Source: Gemmatimonadota bacterium (GTDB lineage: Bacteria; Gemmatimonadota; Gemmatimonadetes; Gemmatimonadales; GWC2-71-9). Taken from it: 11,466 nucleotides of DNA. This document shows positions 1 through 6,795 of the stretch, in pieces (position 1 is the first letter of the stretch; the number at the start of each line of letters is the position of its first letter). The stretch is taken from the NCBI GenBank assembly GCA_003221085.1, contig QHUD01000154.1, positions 20,246 through 31,711 on the forward strand. Reading direction: 5' to 3'. A program made the translations under genes and the position numbers. The notes under the pieces were generated by a model. It was not told the origin of the DNA. It was given only the letters and a program-made list of their open reading frames with translations, and ran no database searches.

Positions 1-740
1 ACGCCCACGCCGAGGTGAGCGTGGACGTCGGGCAAGTGATGTTCGGCGCGGCGACGACCGTGACGGCGGACAGTCCGGTCGAGCACCTCTTGTACGCGAG
101 CAGCGGCCGGAAATGGGTGAACGTGGACATCGAGCTGGAATCGGGGTGCGGCATCGTGCCCTACGTGTACAAGGAGAAGGCGGCCGTGGCCGCGCTGCAG
201 TGGGCCGTGGGGCTCGAGCTGTTCCTGCTCGCGAACGACCCGTGGCGCGTCGTGCTGTCGACCGATCATCCGAACGGGGGGACGTTCCTCTCGTATCCCG
301 AGCTGATCCGGCTGCTCATGGACCGGGCGTACCGCGACGAGCGGCTCAAGACCGTGAATCAGAAGCTGCTGGCGGGCAGCGCCCTGCTCGAGGGGCTGGC
401 GCGCGAATACACGCTCGGCGAGATCGCCATCATCACGCGGGCGGGCCCGGCGCGGCTCCTCGGATTGAAGGGCAAGGGCCACCTGGCCCCCGGCGCGGAC
501 GCCGACGTGACGATCTATGCGAACGACGCCGACCGCGCGAAGATGTTCGCCGCGCCGCGCTACGTGATCAAGGCCGGGATGCTGGTCGTCGAGGACGGAC
601 AGCTGCGCCGCGCCCCCGCCGGGCGGCGGCTCGCCGTTCGGCCCGAGTACGACGCGGCCGTCACCAAGGACCTGAAGCGATTCTTCGACGAATACGCGTG
701 CGTCGCGTTCGAGAATTACGGGGCGGAGCCCGTCGCATGA
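1..740 (+). CDS. fhcA: Formyltransferase/hydrolase complex subunit A (FhcA), 3' part
   Basis: This is the C-terminal part (about 245 residues) of the metal-dependent amidohydrolase subunit of the Fhc complex, which hydrolyses formyl-methylofuran to formate in the cytoplasm. The reading frame is open from the window edge (first whole codon at base 3), so the N-terminal metal-binding half lies upstream; the family is usually about 540-570 residues. The visible sequence carries the family stretch VDVGQVMFG followed by TVTAD, and the hallmark STDHPNGG, whose Asp codon is at 264-266 and matches the catalytic Asp of FwdA/FhcA. The end shows the amidohydrolase-type pattern HLAPGADADVTIY. Its TGA overlaps the next ATG (ATGA at 737-740), so it is co-translated with fhcD. 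fhcB is expected upstream but is not visible. The Fhc rather than Fwd reading rests on the bacterial type of DNA and gene order. Confidence 0.95.
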   Translation, partial: AHAEVSVDVGQVMFGAATTVTADSPVEHLLYASSGRKWVNVDIELESGCGIVPYVYKEKAAVAALQWAVGLELFLLANDPWRVVLSTDHPNGGTFLSYPELIRLLMDRAYRDERLKTVNQKLLAGSALLEGLAREYTLGEIAIITRAGPARLLGLKGKGHLAPGADADVTIYANDADRAKMFAAPRYVIKAGMLVVEDGQLRRAPAGRRLAVRPEYDAAVTKDLKRFFDEYACVAFENYGAEPVA

Positions 741-1627
741 GGATCAACGGGGTGACGATCGCGGATACGTTCGCCGAAGCGTTCACGATGCGGGTCGCAC
801 GAATCGTGATCACGGGGCGGACGGCGAAGTGGGCTCGGGAAGCGGCGATCAAACTCACCGGGTTCGCAACGTCGGTGATCGGCTGCAAGTGCGAGGCGGG
901 CATCGAGCGGGAGCTCCCGCCGGCCGACACGCCCGATGGGCGACCGGGGATCAGCGTGCTGTTTTTCACGATGGACAAGCAAAGCCTCCCCGAGCAGCTG
1001 ATCGTGCGGCTCGGCCAAACGGTGCTCACCTGCCCCACCACCGCCTGTTTCGACGGCCTCCCCGACGTCCCCGATCGGCTAACGGTCGGGAAGGCGCTGC
1101 GCGTGTTCGGCGACGGGTTCCAGGCGAGCAAAGTAATCGGCGGGAAACGCTACTGGCGGCTGCCGGTCATGGAGGGAGAGTTCCTCATCGAGGAAACGTT
1201 CGGGATGTTGAAGGGCGTGGGCGGCGGCAATTTCCTGATCCTCGCCGAAGATGCCGATGCCGCGCTGGCCGCTGCAGAAGCCGCCGTGGACGCGATGACC
1301 AGCCTGCCGGGCGTGATCCTCCCGTTCCCGGGCGGCGTGGTGCGGAGCGGCAGCAAGGTGGGCTCGAAGCGTTACAAGAACATGGTGGCGACGACCAACG
1401 ACCCGTTCGATCCCACGCTCCGGGCGATTACCGAATCCGAAGTCCCCAAGGGTGTGAACAGTGTGCTCGAGATCGTGCTCGACGGGACCGATGCCCCGTC
1501 GATCGCGGCGGCGATGCGCGTCGGCATCCCGGCGGCGTGCCGGCCCGGGGTTACCACGATCACGGCAGCGAACTTCGGCGGCAAGCTCGGCCCGCATCAT
1601 TTCCACCTGCGGAAGATCGTCGCGTGA
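737..1627 (+). CDS. fhcD: Formylmethanofuran:H4MPT formyltransferase (FhcD/Ftr)
   Basis: This 296-residue protein matches the usual length of the Ftr/FhcD family. It moves the formyl group between formyl-H4MPT and methylofuran as the D subunit of the cytoplasmic formyltransferase/hydrolase complex. The start ATG overlaps the fhcA stop, with GGAG a short distance upstream. Family features visible are the N-terminal INGVTIADTFAEAF, the following segment ARIVITGRTAKWA, a cysteine-bearing LTCPTTACFDG near residue 100, the core GGGNFLILAED, and the C-terminal signature KLGPHHFHLRKI. The protein is complete with no sign of damage. It ends in GTGA, shared with the fhcC start. A- D-C order with tight overlaps supports equal expression of the complex subunits. 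Confidence 0.97.
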   Translation: MRINGVTIADTFAEAFTMRVARIVITGRTAKWAREAAIKLTGFATSVIGCKCEAGIERELPPADTPDGRPGISVLFFTMDKQSLPEQLIVRLGQTVLTCPTTACFDGLPDVPDRLTVGKALRVFGDGFQASKVIGGKRYWRLPVMEGEFLIEETFGMLKGVGGGNFLILAEDADAALAAAEAAVDAMTSLPGVILPFPGGVVRSGSKVGSKRYKNMVATTNDPFDPTLRAITESEVPKGVNSVLEIVLDGTDAPSIAAAMRVGIPAACRPGVTTITAANFGGKLGPHHFHLRKIVA

Positions 1628-2388
1628 GCGACATCATCACATTGTCGCTCGCCGAGCAGCCGGCGCACGCGCTGATCGCGGACTGTATCGCCGCCGACCG
1701 ATTCGCGGGGCTCGACGCCAAGGCGATCGCCGAGCTGCCGGTGGTCCACGGTGGCCGGCCGGAAACGCTCGGGGAGTTTTTCAAGATCCGAGGCGGACTC
1801 TCGAGTGTCGTCCGGGTCGAAGGTGAGCTCGCGCGCGTGGCAGCGATCGGCGCCGGGATGGCAGGAGGCGAGCTGACGATCGACGGGAGCGTGGGCCGCG
1901 ACCTTGGGCTCGCGATGTCGGGGGGCCGGATCGACGTGCGCGGCCATGCGGGTGACAACGTGGGCGGGGCCCGACCCGGCGCGGCGCGCGGCATGACGGG
2001 GGGGGAGATCATCGTGCGAGGGAACGTCGGCGACGAGGCGGGTGCCCGCATGCGACGGGGCATGATCGCCATGACGGGGAATGGGGGACAGGGGACGGGG
2101 GTCGGCATGATCGCGGGCACTGTCGTGGTGCTGGGGAGGACGGGGCCGGGCGCCGGGCGCTTCCTGAAACGTGGCTCGATCGTCGCGCTCGGGCCGATCG
2201 ATCGGCCCGCCACGTTCCGCTACGCGTGCACGTATCATCCCCCGCACGTCGGGCTGCTGCTCCGCTACCTGCGCAATCGCGCCGGCGTGACGGTCGCGGA
2301 TCGCTACGTCGTCGGCCGGTACGAGCGCTACTCCGGTGACCTGGCCGAAGTCGGCAAAGGGGAGATCCTGCATTGGGTGGGGGAGTGA
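1624..2388 (+). CDS. fhcC: Formyltransferase/hydrolase complex subunit C (FhcC)
   Basis: The 254-residue protein belongs to the FwdC/FhcC family, related to the GXGXG (beta-helix) domain of glutamate synthase. It is a structural subunit of the Fhc complex and holds no known catalytic residues. The middle of the protein (about residues 75-190) shows regularly spaced glycine-rich turns such as GGELTIDGSVG, GGRIDVRGHAGDNVG and GGEIIVRGNVGDEAG, typical of the right-handed helix. The C-terminal part has the family-type sequence ATFRYACTYHPPHVGLLLRYL. The GTG start at 1624 sits in a GTGA overlap with the fhcD stop; no other start fits as well. Its 3' end again overlaps the next gene. Confidence 0.95.
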   Translation: MSDIITLSLAEQPAHALIADCIAADRFAGLDAKAIAELPVVHGGRPETLGEFFKIRGGLSSVVRVEGELARVAAIGAGMAGGELTIDGSVGRDLGLAMSGGRIDVRGHAGDNVGGARPGAARGMTGGEIIVRGNVGDEAGARMRRGMIAMTGNGGQGTGVGMIAGTVVVLGRTGPGAGRFLKRGSIVALGPIDRPATFRYACTYHPPHVGLLLRYLRNRAGVTVADRYVVGRYERYSGDLAEVGKGEILHWVGE

Positions 2389-3353
2389 GCGGCCCGGGCG
2401 GGCTGGGCCTCAACGAACGGGCGTGGCAGATCGCGGACGCGATGGCCACGAACGCCGGACCGCTGCGGGTGGCCGTGCGGAAGCTTCCGGGGGGGGCACG
2501 TGTGATCGACGCGGGCATCGAGGCGTCGGGCGGGCTCGGCGCCGGGCGGGCGCTCGCCGAGATCTGCACGGCGGGCCTCGCCGACATCGCGTACCCGCCG
2601 ATCCCGATCGGGGGCGACACATGGCCCGGTGTGCGCGTCTGGACGGATCACCCGGCAGTCGCCTGCATGGCGTCCCAGTACGCCGGCTGGGCGATCCAAG
2701 TCGGAAAGTACTTCGCGATGGGGTCTGGGCCGCTGCGCGCTCATGCCCGGGTCGAGAAAGAGCTGTTTGCGAAGCTCGGATACGCGGAACAGGCCCAGCG
2801 CGGCGTCTTGGTGCTCGAGACCCGCGCCTTGCCCACCGATGAGGTCGCCGCGTGGGTCGGGCAGAAGGCAGGGCTCGCCCCGCAGCACCTCACATTCGTC
2901 GTGGCCTCCACTGCCAGCCTGGCCGGCGGCGTGCAGATCGCCGCGCGGATCCTGGAAACGGGCTTGCACAAAATGGACACGCTCGGCTTCGACGTGACCA
3001 AGATCGTGAGCGGCATCGGCACGGCGCCGCTTCCGCCGGTGGCGAAGAACGATCTCCGGGCGATCGGCCGCACCAACGACTGCATTCTGTACGGCGGCCA
3101 AGCGCGCTATACCGTCAACGCCGATGACGCGGAGCTCGCTGCGCTCGTGCCGAAGATCCCTTCGTCGGCGTCGAAGGATTACGGCACGCCGTTCTACGAG
3201 ATCTTCAAGCGCTACGACAGCGATTTCTACAAGATCGACCCGCTGCTCTTCAGTCCCGCCGAGGTGTGGCTGACGAGCGTGCAGAGCGGAAAGACGTATC
3301 ACGCCGGGCATGTGAATCCCGACGTGTTGCGCGCATCGTTGCTCGAGAGTTGA
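2385..3353 (+). CDS. mch: Methenyl-H4MPT cyclohydrolase (Mch)
   Basis: Mch interconverts methenyl-H4MPT and formyl-H4MPT, the step that feeds the Fhc complex encoded just upstream. At 322 residues it has normal family length. Visible family features are LNERAW near the N terminus, the central VVASTASLAGGVQIAARILE, and the long conserved block around IVSGIGTAPLPPVAKND and IGRTNDCILYGG. Two starts are possible: GTG at 2385, which makes the same GTGA overlap seen at other junctions here, or TTG at 2373, preceded by GGGGAG (2359-2364) at an 8-base spacing. I chose GTG because of the coupling pattern and a sensible N-terminal length, but TTG is a fair alternative adding four residues. A 39-base gap follows. 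Confidence 0.95.
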   Translation: MSGPGGLGLNERAWQIADAMATNAGPLRVAVRKLPGGARVIDAGIEASGGLGAGRALAEICTAGLADIAYPPIPIGGDTWPGVRVWTDHPAVACMASQYAGWAIQVGKYFAMGSGPLRAHARVEKELFAKLGYAEQAQRGVLVLETRALPTDEVAAWVGQKAGLAPQHLTFVVASTASLAGGVQIAARILETGLHKMDTLGFDVTKIVSGIGTAPLPPVAKNDLRAIGRTNDCILYGGQARYTVNADDAELAALVPKIPSSASKDYGTPFYEIFKRYDSDFYKIDPLLFSPAEVWLTSVQSGKTYHAGHVNPDVLRASLLES

Positions 3354-3378
3354 GACGCGGCGCCCTACTCGTTCAACC

Positions 3379-3384
3379 AGGAGA
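3379..3384 (+). promoter_or_regulatory. Shine-Dalgarno site of the lipoprotein gene
   Basis: AGGAGA lies 8 bases before the ATG at 3393. It is one of the few good ribosome binding sites in the first half of the window, where most other genes rely on overlapping stop/start codons, so this gene can start translation independently. Confidence 0.6.
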
Positions 3385-3392
3385 AGCGATCC

Positions 3393-3809
3393 ATGCACCG
3401 TCCGTTGCTCAGTCTCGCCGCTTTAGCCCTTGTAGCCGGGTGCTCGAAGCAGGCGCCGCAACAACAGCAGCAGGCCACCGCGCCCGCCGGAGTGCAGTGG
3501 GTGGTCATCGTGCAGTACAACCAGCCAAAGGACACGGCGGCGTTCGAGAAGTATTACGCCGAGAAGCACGTACCCCTGTTCGCCTCGCACGCGCAGGAGA
3601 TCGGGGTCACGCGCGCCGAGCTGGTGAAGTTCGCACCGGGCGCGGACGGCAAGCCGGCGACGACCTACCGTGAGGCCGATCTCCGGTGGGATTCGAAGGA
3701 AGCCCGGGACAGGGGCATGGCCACAGCCGGCTTCAAGGCGGTCGCCGGAGATATCCCCACCTTCGCCACCGGTGGCTTCACGGTGCTGCTGGGGCAGAAG
3801 ACCAACTGA
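3393..3809 (+). CDS. Small lipoprotein with EthD-like dimeric alpha/beta-barrel domain
   Basis: The 138-residue product starts with a short lipoprotein signal peptide: a basic N terminus (MHR), a hydrophobic stretch and the lipobox LVAGC with the modified Cys at residue 17. A Gln/Ala/Pro-rich linker (five Gln in a row) follows, then a domain of about 100 residues with the pattern VQYNQPKDTAAFEKYYAEKHVPL, typical of EthD-like/dimeric alpha-beta barrel proteins. ATG at 3393 has AGGAGA (3379-3384) at good spacing. The function is unknown; EthD-like proteins range from small-molecule binding to degradation roles. It would be anchored in a membrane outside the cytosol, while all its neighbours are cytosolic. 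Family assignment is moderately sure; a role in C1 metabolism is only suggested by location. Confidence 0.75.
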   Translation: MHRPLLSLAALALVAGCSKQAPQQQQQATAPAGVQWVVIVQYNQPKDTAAFEKYYAEKHVPLFASHAQEIGVTRAELVKFAPGADGKPATTYREADLRWDSKEARDRGMATAGFKAVAGDIPTFATGGFTVLLGQKTN

Positions 3810-3814
3810 CGGCG

Positions 3815-4699
3815 GTGCGGGTCGCGATTCTCGCCGCGCGGGAGGGCGGCGGCTGGCACACCGACCAACTGTGCCGCGCGCTGGCCGCGCGGGGGCACGA
3901 GGGGCGCGTGCTGCCATACGAAGGGCTGGTGTCGCGCTTCGGCGGGACCGGTCCGCCTTTCGCCGCCGCAGGAGAAGATCTCGCGTCGTGCGGCGCGGTG
4001 CTCGCGCGCATCATCCCGGCGGGCTCGCTGGAGCAGATCGTCGCCCGGGTGGACACGCTGCACGCGCTCGAGGAGCGCGGGATACCGGTGATCAACTCGC
4101 CCCGGGCGATCGAGCGCACCGTGGACAAGCTCTGGACCACGGCGTTGCTCGCCCGCGCCGGCCTTCCGGTGCCCGAGACGGTCGTGTGCGAGCATCCCGA
4201 CGAGGCGATGGCTGCGTTTCGTACGCTCGGGGACGTCATCGTGAAGCCGCTGTTCGGCTCGATGGGGCTCGGGATGGTGCGGGTGACGACCGAGGAGATG
4301 GCGTTCCGCGTGTTCCGCACGCTGGAGACGCTCCGGAGCGTGTATTATCTTCAGCGGGCGATCGATCACGACGGCTGCGACGTGCGGGCTTTCGTGGTGG
4401 GCGGGCGCGTGATCGGCGCGATCGAGCGAAGCGCGCCCGGGTGGAAGACCAACCTGGCGCGCGGCGGCCGGGCGCGAGCCGTCACGCTGCCAGCGGCGCA
4501 CGTCGAGTCGGCGCTGACCGCCGCCACGGCGGTTGGCGCGGACTACGCCGGCGTCGATCTCCTGCCCGCCCGCGACGGCACGGTCTATGTAGTCGAGGTG
4601 AACGGGATCCCCGGATGGCGCGGCTTGCAGGAAGCGACGTCGAGCGACGTCGCCGGAGCGATCGTCGAGCATCTGCTCGAGCGCGTGACGGCGCGGTGA
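3815..4699 (+). CDS. ATP-grasp ligase, RimK/MptN/MfnD-like
   Basis: This 294-residue protein has the ATP-grasp fold of RimK-type amino acid ligases. Visible features are an N-terminal pre-grasp domain (MRVAILA), the nucleotide-binding Lys region VDKLWTTALLARAGLPVPET (K105), VIVKPLFGSMGLGM with K144 and the glycine-rich loop, GVDLL, and the metal-binding VVEVNGIPGW with E261 and N263. In this context it most likely adds an amino acid, probably glutamate, to a cofactor precursor: either H4MPT tail glutamylation (MptN-like) or a glutamate-tyramine/tyrosine ligation in methylofuran synthesis (MfnD-like). The sequence alone does not decide. The frame is open further upstream, but GTG at 3815 gives the natural beta-strand N terminus and lies 5 bases after the lipoprotein stop. 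Its stop overlaps the next gene as GTGA. Confidence 0.88.
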   Translation: MRVAILAAREGGGWHTDQLCRALAARGHEGRVLPYEGLVSRFGGTGPPFAAAGEDLASCGAVLARIIPAGSLEQIVARVDTLHALEERGIPVINSPRAIERTVDKLWTTALLARAGLPVPETVVCEHPDEAMAAFRTLGDVIVKPLFGSMGLGMVRVTTEEMAFRVFRTLETLRSVYYLQRAIDHDGCDVRAFVVGGRVIGAIERSAPGWKTNLARGGRARAVTLPAAHVESALTAATAVGADYAGVDLLPARDGTVYVVEVNGIPGWRGLQEATSSDVAGAIVEHLLERVTAR

Positions 4700-5568
4700 C
4701 GCCCCCGCCAGCGCGGCAGGCGGCCGATGTGGCGGCTGCCGCGCAGCTCGCCTGCCTGCTGGAGGCGAGCGCCCCCAAGCCCGGTAACGTCTCACCCTTC
4801 GCTTCCTTCCGCGACACGACGTACGAGGATTTTCTCGCGAGCGCCGCGGCGATCGGCCCGGCCCTCGCCCTGGCCGGCGAGCGATCGCTCGGCACCACGA
4901 TCCGCGCGGCCGTCGAGGCCACCGCGCGCTGGGCGCCGTCCAATACCAATCTCGGCCTGGTGCTGCTGCTGGCCCCGCTGGCCCGGGCACAGCTCCGGCC
5001 GGGACCGGGAACCCTGCGGGCGCGGCTCGCGGCCACGCTCGCCGACACTACCGTGGCAGACGCGCGCGATGCTTACGTCGCGATCCGATCCGCCGCGCCG
5101 GGAGGCCTGGGTCGGGCGAGCGAGCAGGACGTCGCCGGCACGCCGACCACGACCCTGCGCGACGCCATGGCGCTGGCACGCGACCGCGATGCCATCGCCC
5201 GCGAGTACTCGACCGATTTCGCGACGACGTTCGACATGAGCGCCCCTGGACTCCGCCGCGCGCTGTCCGACCGGCTCGCGTGGCGCGACGCGGTGGTGGA
5301 GATCTACCTGACTCTGCTCGCGGCGTCTCCCGACACGCTCATCGCGCGTAAGCTCGGCACGGACGCGAGCGTCACGGTGCAGCGGCGCGCCCGCGCCGTG
5401 CTCGACGCGGGCGGTGTCCGCACGCCGGCGGGCCGGGACGCCACCGCCGCGCTCGACCGTGAGCTCCGGGACGAGGCCAACACTCTGAACCCCGGGACCA
5501 CCGCCGACTTGACGGGCGCGGCCATCTACGTGGTGCTGCTGGAAGGAGGGTGGCGTGGTCCCCCATAA
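4696..5568 (+). CDS. CitG/MdcB-type (triphosphoribosyl-dephospho-CoA synthase-like) protein
   Basis: The 290-residue product resembles triphosphoribosyl-dephospho-CoA synthases, which attach ATP-derived ribosyl groups to dephospho-CoA. Visible motifs are KPGNVSPF (K28-N31) near the N terminus, SNTNLGLVLLL, and NPGTTADL (N265-D271) near the C terminus, which match the family's conserved KPG, N-x-G and NPG-x-ADL elements. There are no citrate lyase or malonate decarboxylase genes nearby. Homologues occur in other H4MPT islands (Orf7 in Methylobacterium, from memory) and are thought to take part in cofactor biosynthesis, but the reaction is not established to my knowledge. GTG at 4696 overlaps the ATP-grasp stop (GTGA). 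The 3' end overlaps the next gene by 14 bases. Confidence 0.88.
   Translation: MTPPPARQAADVAAAAQLACLLEASAPKPGNVSPFASFRDTTYEDFLASAAAIGPALALAGERSLGTTIRAAVEATARWAPSNTNLGLVLLLAPLARAQLRPGPGTLRARLAATLADTTVADARDAYVAIRSAAPGGLGRASEQDVAGTPTTTLRDAMALARDRDAIAREYSTDFATTFDMSAPGLRRALSDRLAWRDAVVEIYLTLLAASPDTLIARKLGTDASVTVQRRARAVLDAGGVRTPAGRDATAALDRELRDEANTLNPGTTADLTGAAIYVVLLEGGWRGPP
5543..5549 (+). promoter_or_regulatory. Strong Shine-Dalgarno fixing the GTG start at 5555
   Basis: AAGGAGG lies inside the end of the CitG-like gene, 5 bases before GTG 5555. It supports that GTG over the out-of-frame GTG at 5550 and over later codons, and makes the 14-base gene overlap believable. Confidence 0.75.
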
Positions 5569-6058
5569 GCAGTTCAGGGTCGCCGTGACGAAGGACAATC
5601 TCGTCTTCGCCTCGGCCCACTTCATCACCTTCGCCGGGCATCGGTGTGAGACATTGCACGGCCACAACTACCGCACGCGCGTGGTGGTGGAGGGGGGGCT
5701 CAACCCCGAAGCGCACTACGTGCTCGATTTTGCCGAGCTCAAACAGCTCATGAAACGGCTCACCGACGAAATCGACCATAAGGTGCTCCTCCCGCTCGAG
5801 AACCCGAAGGTCCAGGTGCGCGAGGAGGGCGACAGCGTGCGCGTCGCGGTGGGAGGGAAGCCGCGTTACGTCTTCCCCCGGATGGACTGCGCGCTGCTCC
5901 CCGTGCCCAATACGACCGTCGAGATGCTGGCGCAGTACCTCGCCGGCCGAGTGCGCAAGGAGCTCGCGGCGTCCGGGGAGGTCGCGCTGCAGGCGGTGGA
6001 GGTGGAAGTAGAGGAGAACTTCGGACAGTCCGCCACCTATCGCGAGTCGCTCGGGTGA
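5555..6058 (+). CDS. 6-pyruvoyltetrahydropterin synthase/QueD family protein, PTPS-I/III motif type
   Basis: This 167-residue protein belongs to the PTPS/QueD (T-fold) family that acts on dihydroneopterin triphosphate and related pterins. The three Zn-ligand His are visible as H22 (FASAH) and H35/H37 (HGHNY). The catalytic Cys C31 is followed directly by E32, giving C-E-T-L-H-G-H, and the D74-H75 pair (EIDHKVL) and a C-terminal Glu-rich strand (VEVEVEENFG) complete the site. Homologues with both Cys and Glu in this motif (PTPS-I/III) can make 6-hydroxymethyldihydropterin and replace dihydroneopterin aldolase. Placed among H4MPT genes, it may supply the pterin for H4MPT, though a queuosine-type role cannot be excluded. 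An insertion of about 20 residues after PLENPKVQV makes it longer than E. coli QueD. Confidence 0.92.
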   Translation: MVPHKQFRVAVTKDNLVFASAHFITFAGHRCETLHGHNYRTRVVVEGGLNPEAHYVLDFAELKQLMKRLTDEIDHKVLLPLENPKVQVREEGDSVRVAVGGKPRYVFPRMDCALLPVPNTTVEMLAQYLAGRVRKELAASGEVALQAVEVEVEENFGQSATYRESLG

Positions 6059-6795
6059 TCCGCGCGCCGCGCGGCCGCGATGTCTTCCCGCCCGATCCGG
6101 CCGTCGTGCAGCGCGGTCGCCACCAGCGCTCCGTCCAGCCCCGCGGCCGCGAGGCGCACGAGCTCGCGCGCGGTGGCGATGCCGCCACCGGCGAGGAGCT
6201 CCACGTGGGGGTGGGCGCGCCGCAGGCCTTCCACCAACTTGGCGTCCACGCCGCGTCTACTCCCGACGCGGGCAAGGTCCAGGACGATGATCGCCCCGAC
6301 ACCCGCCGCGAGCGCCGCTCCGGCGAGCTCGAGCGGCGCGCCGAAGAGCGGGGCTTCCGCGAGCGGCGCACCGTCCCGCAGGTCCAACGAGAAGACGACG
6401 CGCGCCGGGCCGATCGCCCGGGCCACCGCCGCGAGCGCCTCCCACGATGGCAGGGTCTCGAGGCCCACGATCACTCGCGCCGCCCCGCGCGCGACGAGCT
6501 CGCGGGCACGCTCGGGCGTCGCGACCGCAGCGTCCACGAGCAGCCGGCCGTCCAGGCCGGCGAGGGCTCCCAGCAGCGCACCCTGCACGGCGTCACCGGC
6601 GAGCGCGTCGAGATCGGCCACGTACCATTCGTCGCAGTCGAGGATGTCACGGTAGGCGCGTGCCAGGGCCAGGGGATCGCCTCCCGCGCCGCCGGCAACG
6701 AGCCGCGAGCGAACCGGCGCGTACGTGTCACGCTGGCCGCCGCGCGCCAGCACCGCGCGCCCGGCGCGCAGGTCGAGTACGGGGATCACGCGCAA
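6037..6795 (-). CDS. HisA/HisF-related TIM-barrel protein of H4MPT islands
   Basis: Read leftwards, this gives about 252 residues with a (beta/alpha)8 barrel similar to HisA. It starts RVIPVLDLRAGRAVLARGG, where the Asp aligns with catalytic D8 of HisA, and has a later FSLDLRDGAPL matching the second catalytic Asp region, plus phosphate-binding glycines in LLAGGGIAT and a terminal GALVATALHDG. The TTG start at 6795 puts Asp at position 8 and has AGGA 9 bases upstream; GTG at 6789 is the alternative. The frame continues upstream to 6972, but that part is Arg-rich and antisense to the next gene, so I excluded it. No other his genes are near. HisA/HisF-related proteins are known companions of H4MPT genes in methanogens and methylotrophs; the reaction is unknown. 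It overlaps the pterin synthase gene tail to tail by 22 bases. Confidence 0.88.
   Translation of the reverse strand: MRVIPVLDLRAGRAVLARGGQRDTYAPVRSRLVAGGAGGDPLALARAYRDILDCDEWYVADLDALAGDAVQGALLGALAGLDGRLLVDAAVATPERARELVARGAARVIVGLETLPSWEALAAVARAIGPARVVFSLDLRDGAPLAEAPLFGAPLELAGAALAAGVGAIIVLDLARVGSRRGVDAKLVEGLRRAHPHVELLAGGGIATARELVRLAAAGLDGALVATALHDGRIGREDIAAARRADHPSDSR

Noticed and set aside
113..736. Upstream part of the frame leading into fhcD, which could suggest a longer FhcD
   Set aside because: It is Arg/Gly-rich and lies out of frame over fhcA; Ftr homology begins at ATG 737 and gives the normal 296 residues.
3354..3392. Possible terminator after mch
   Set aside because: The 39-base gap shows no clear hairpin followed by a T run.
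4636..4655. Short direct repeat GCGACGTC twice within the ATP-grasp gene
   Set aside because: It is in coding sequence (codons for Thr-Ser-Ser-Asp-Val), only two copies, and expected by chance in GC-rich DNA.
3665..4990. Long - strand frame (441 codons) opposite the lipoprotein, ATP-grasp and CitG-like genes
   Set aside because: It crosses three recognised genes and has an Arg/Pro/Ala-rich composition, so it is a shadow.
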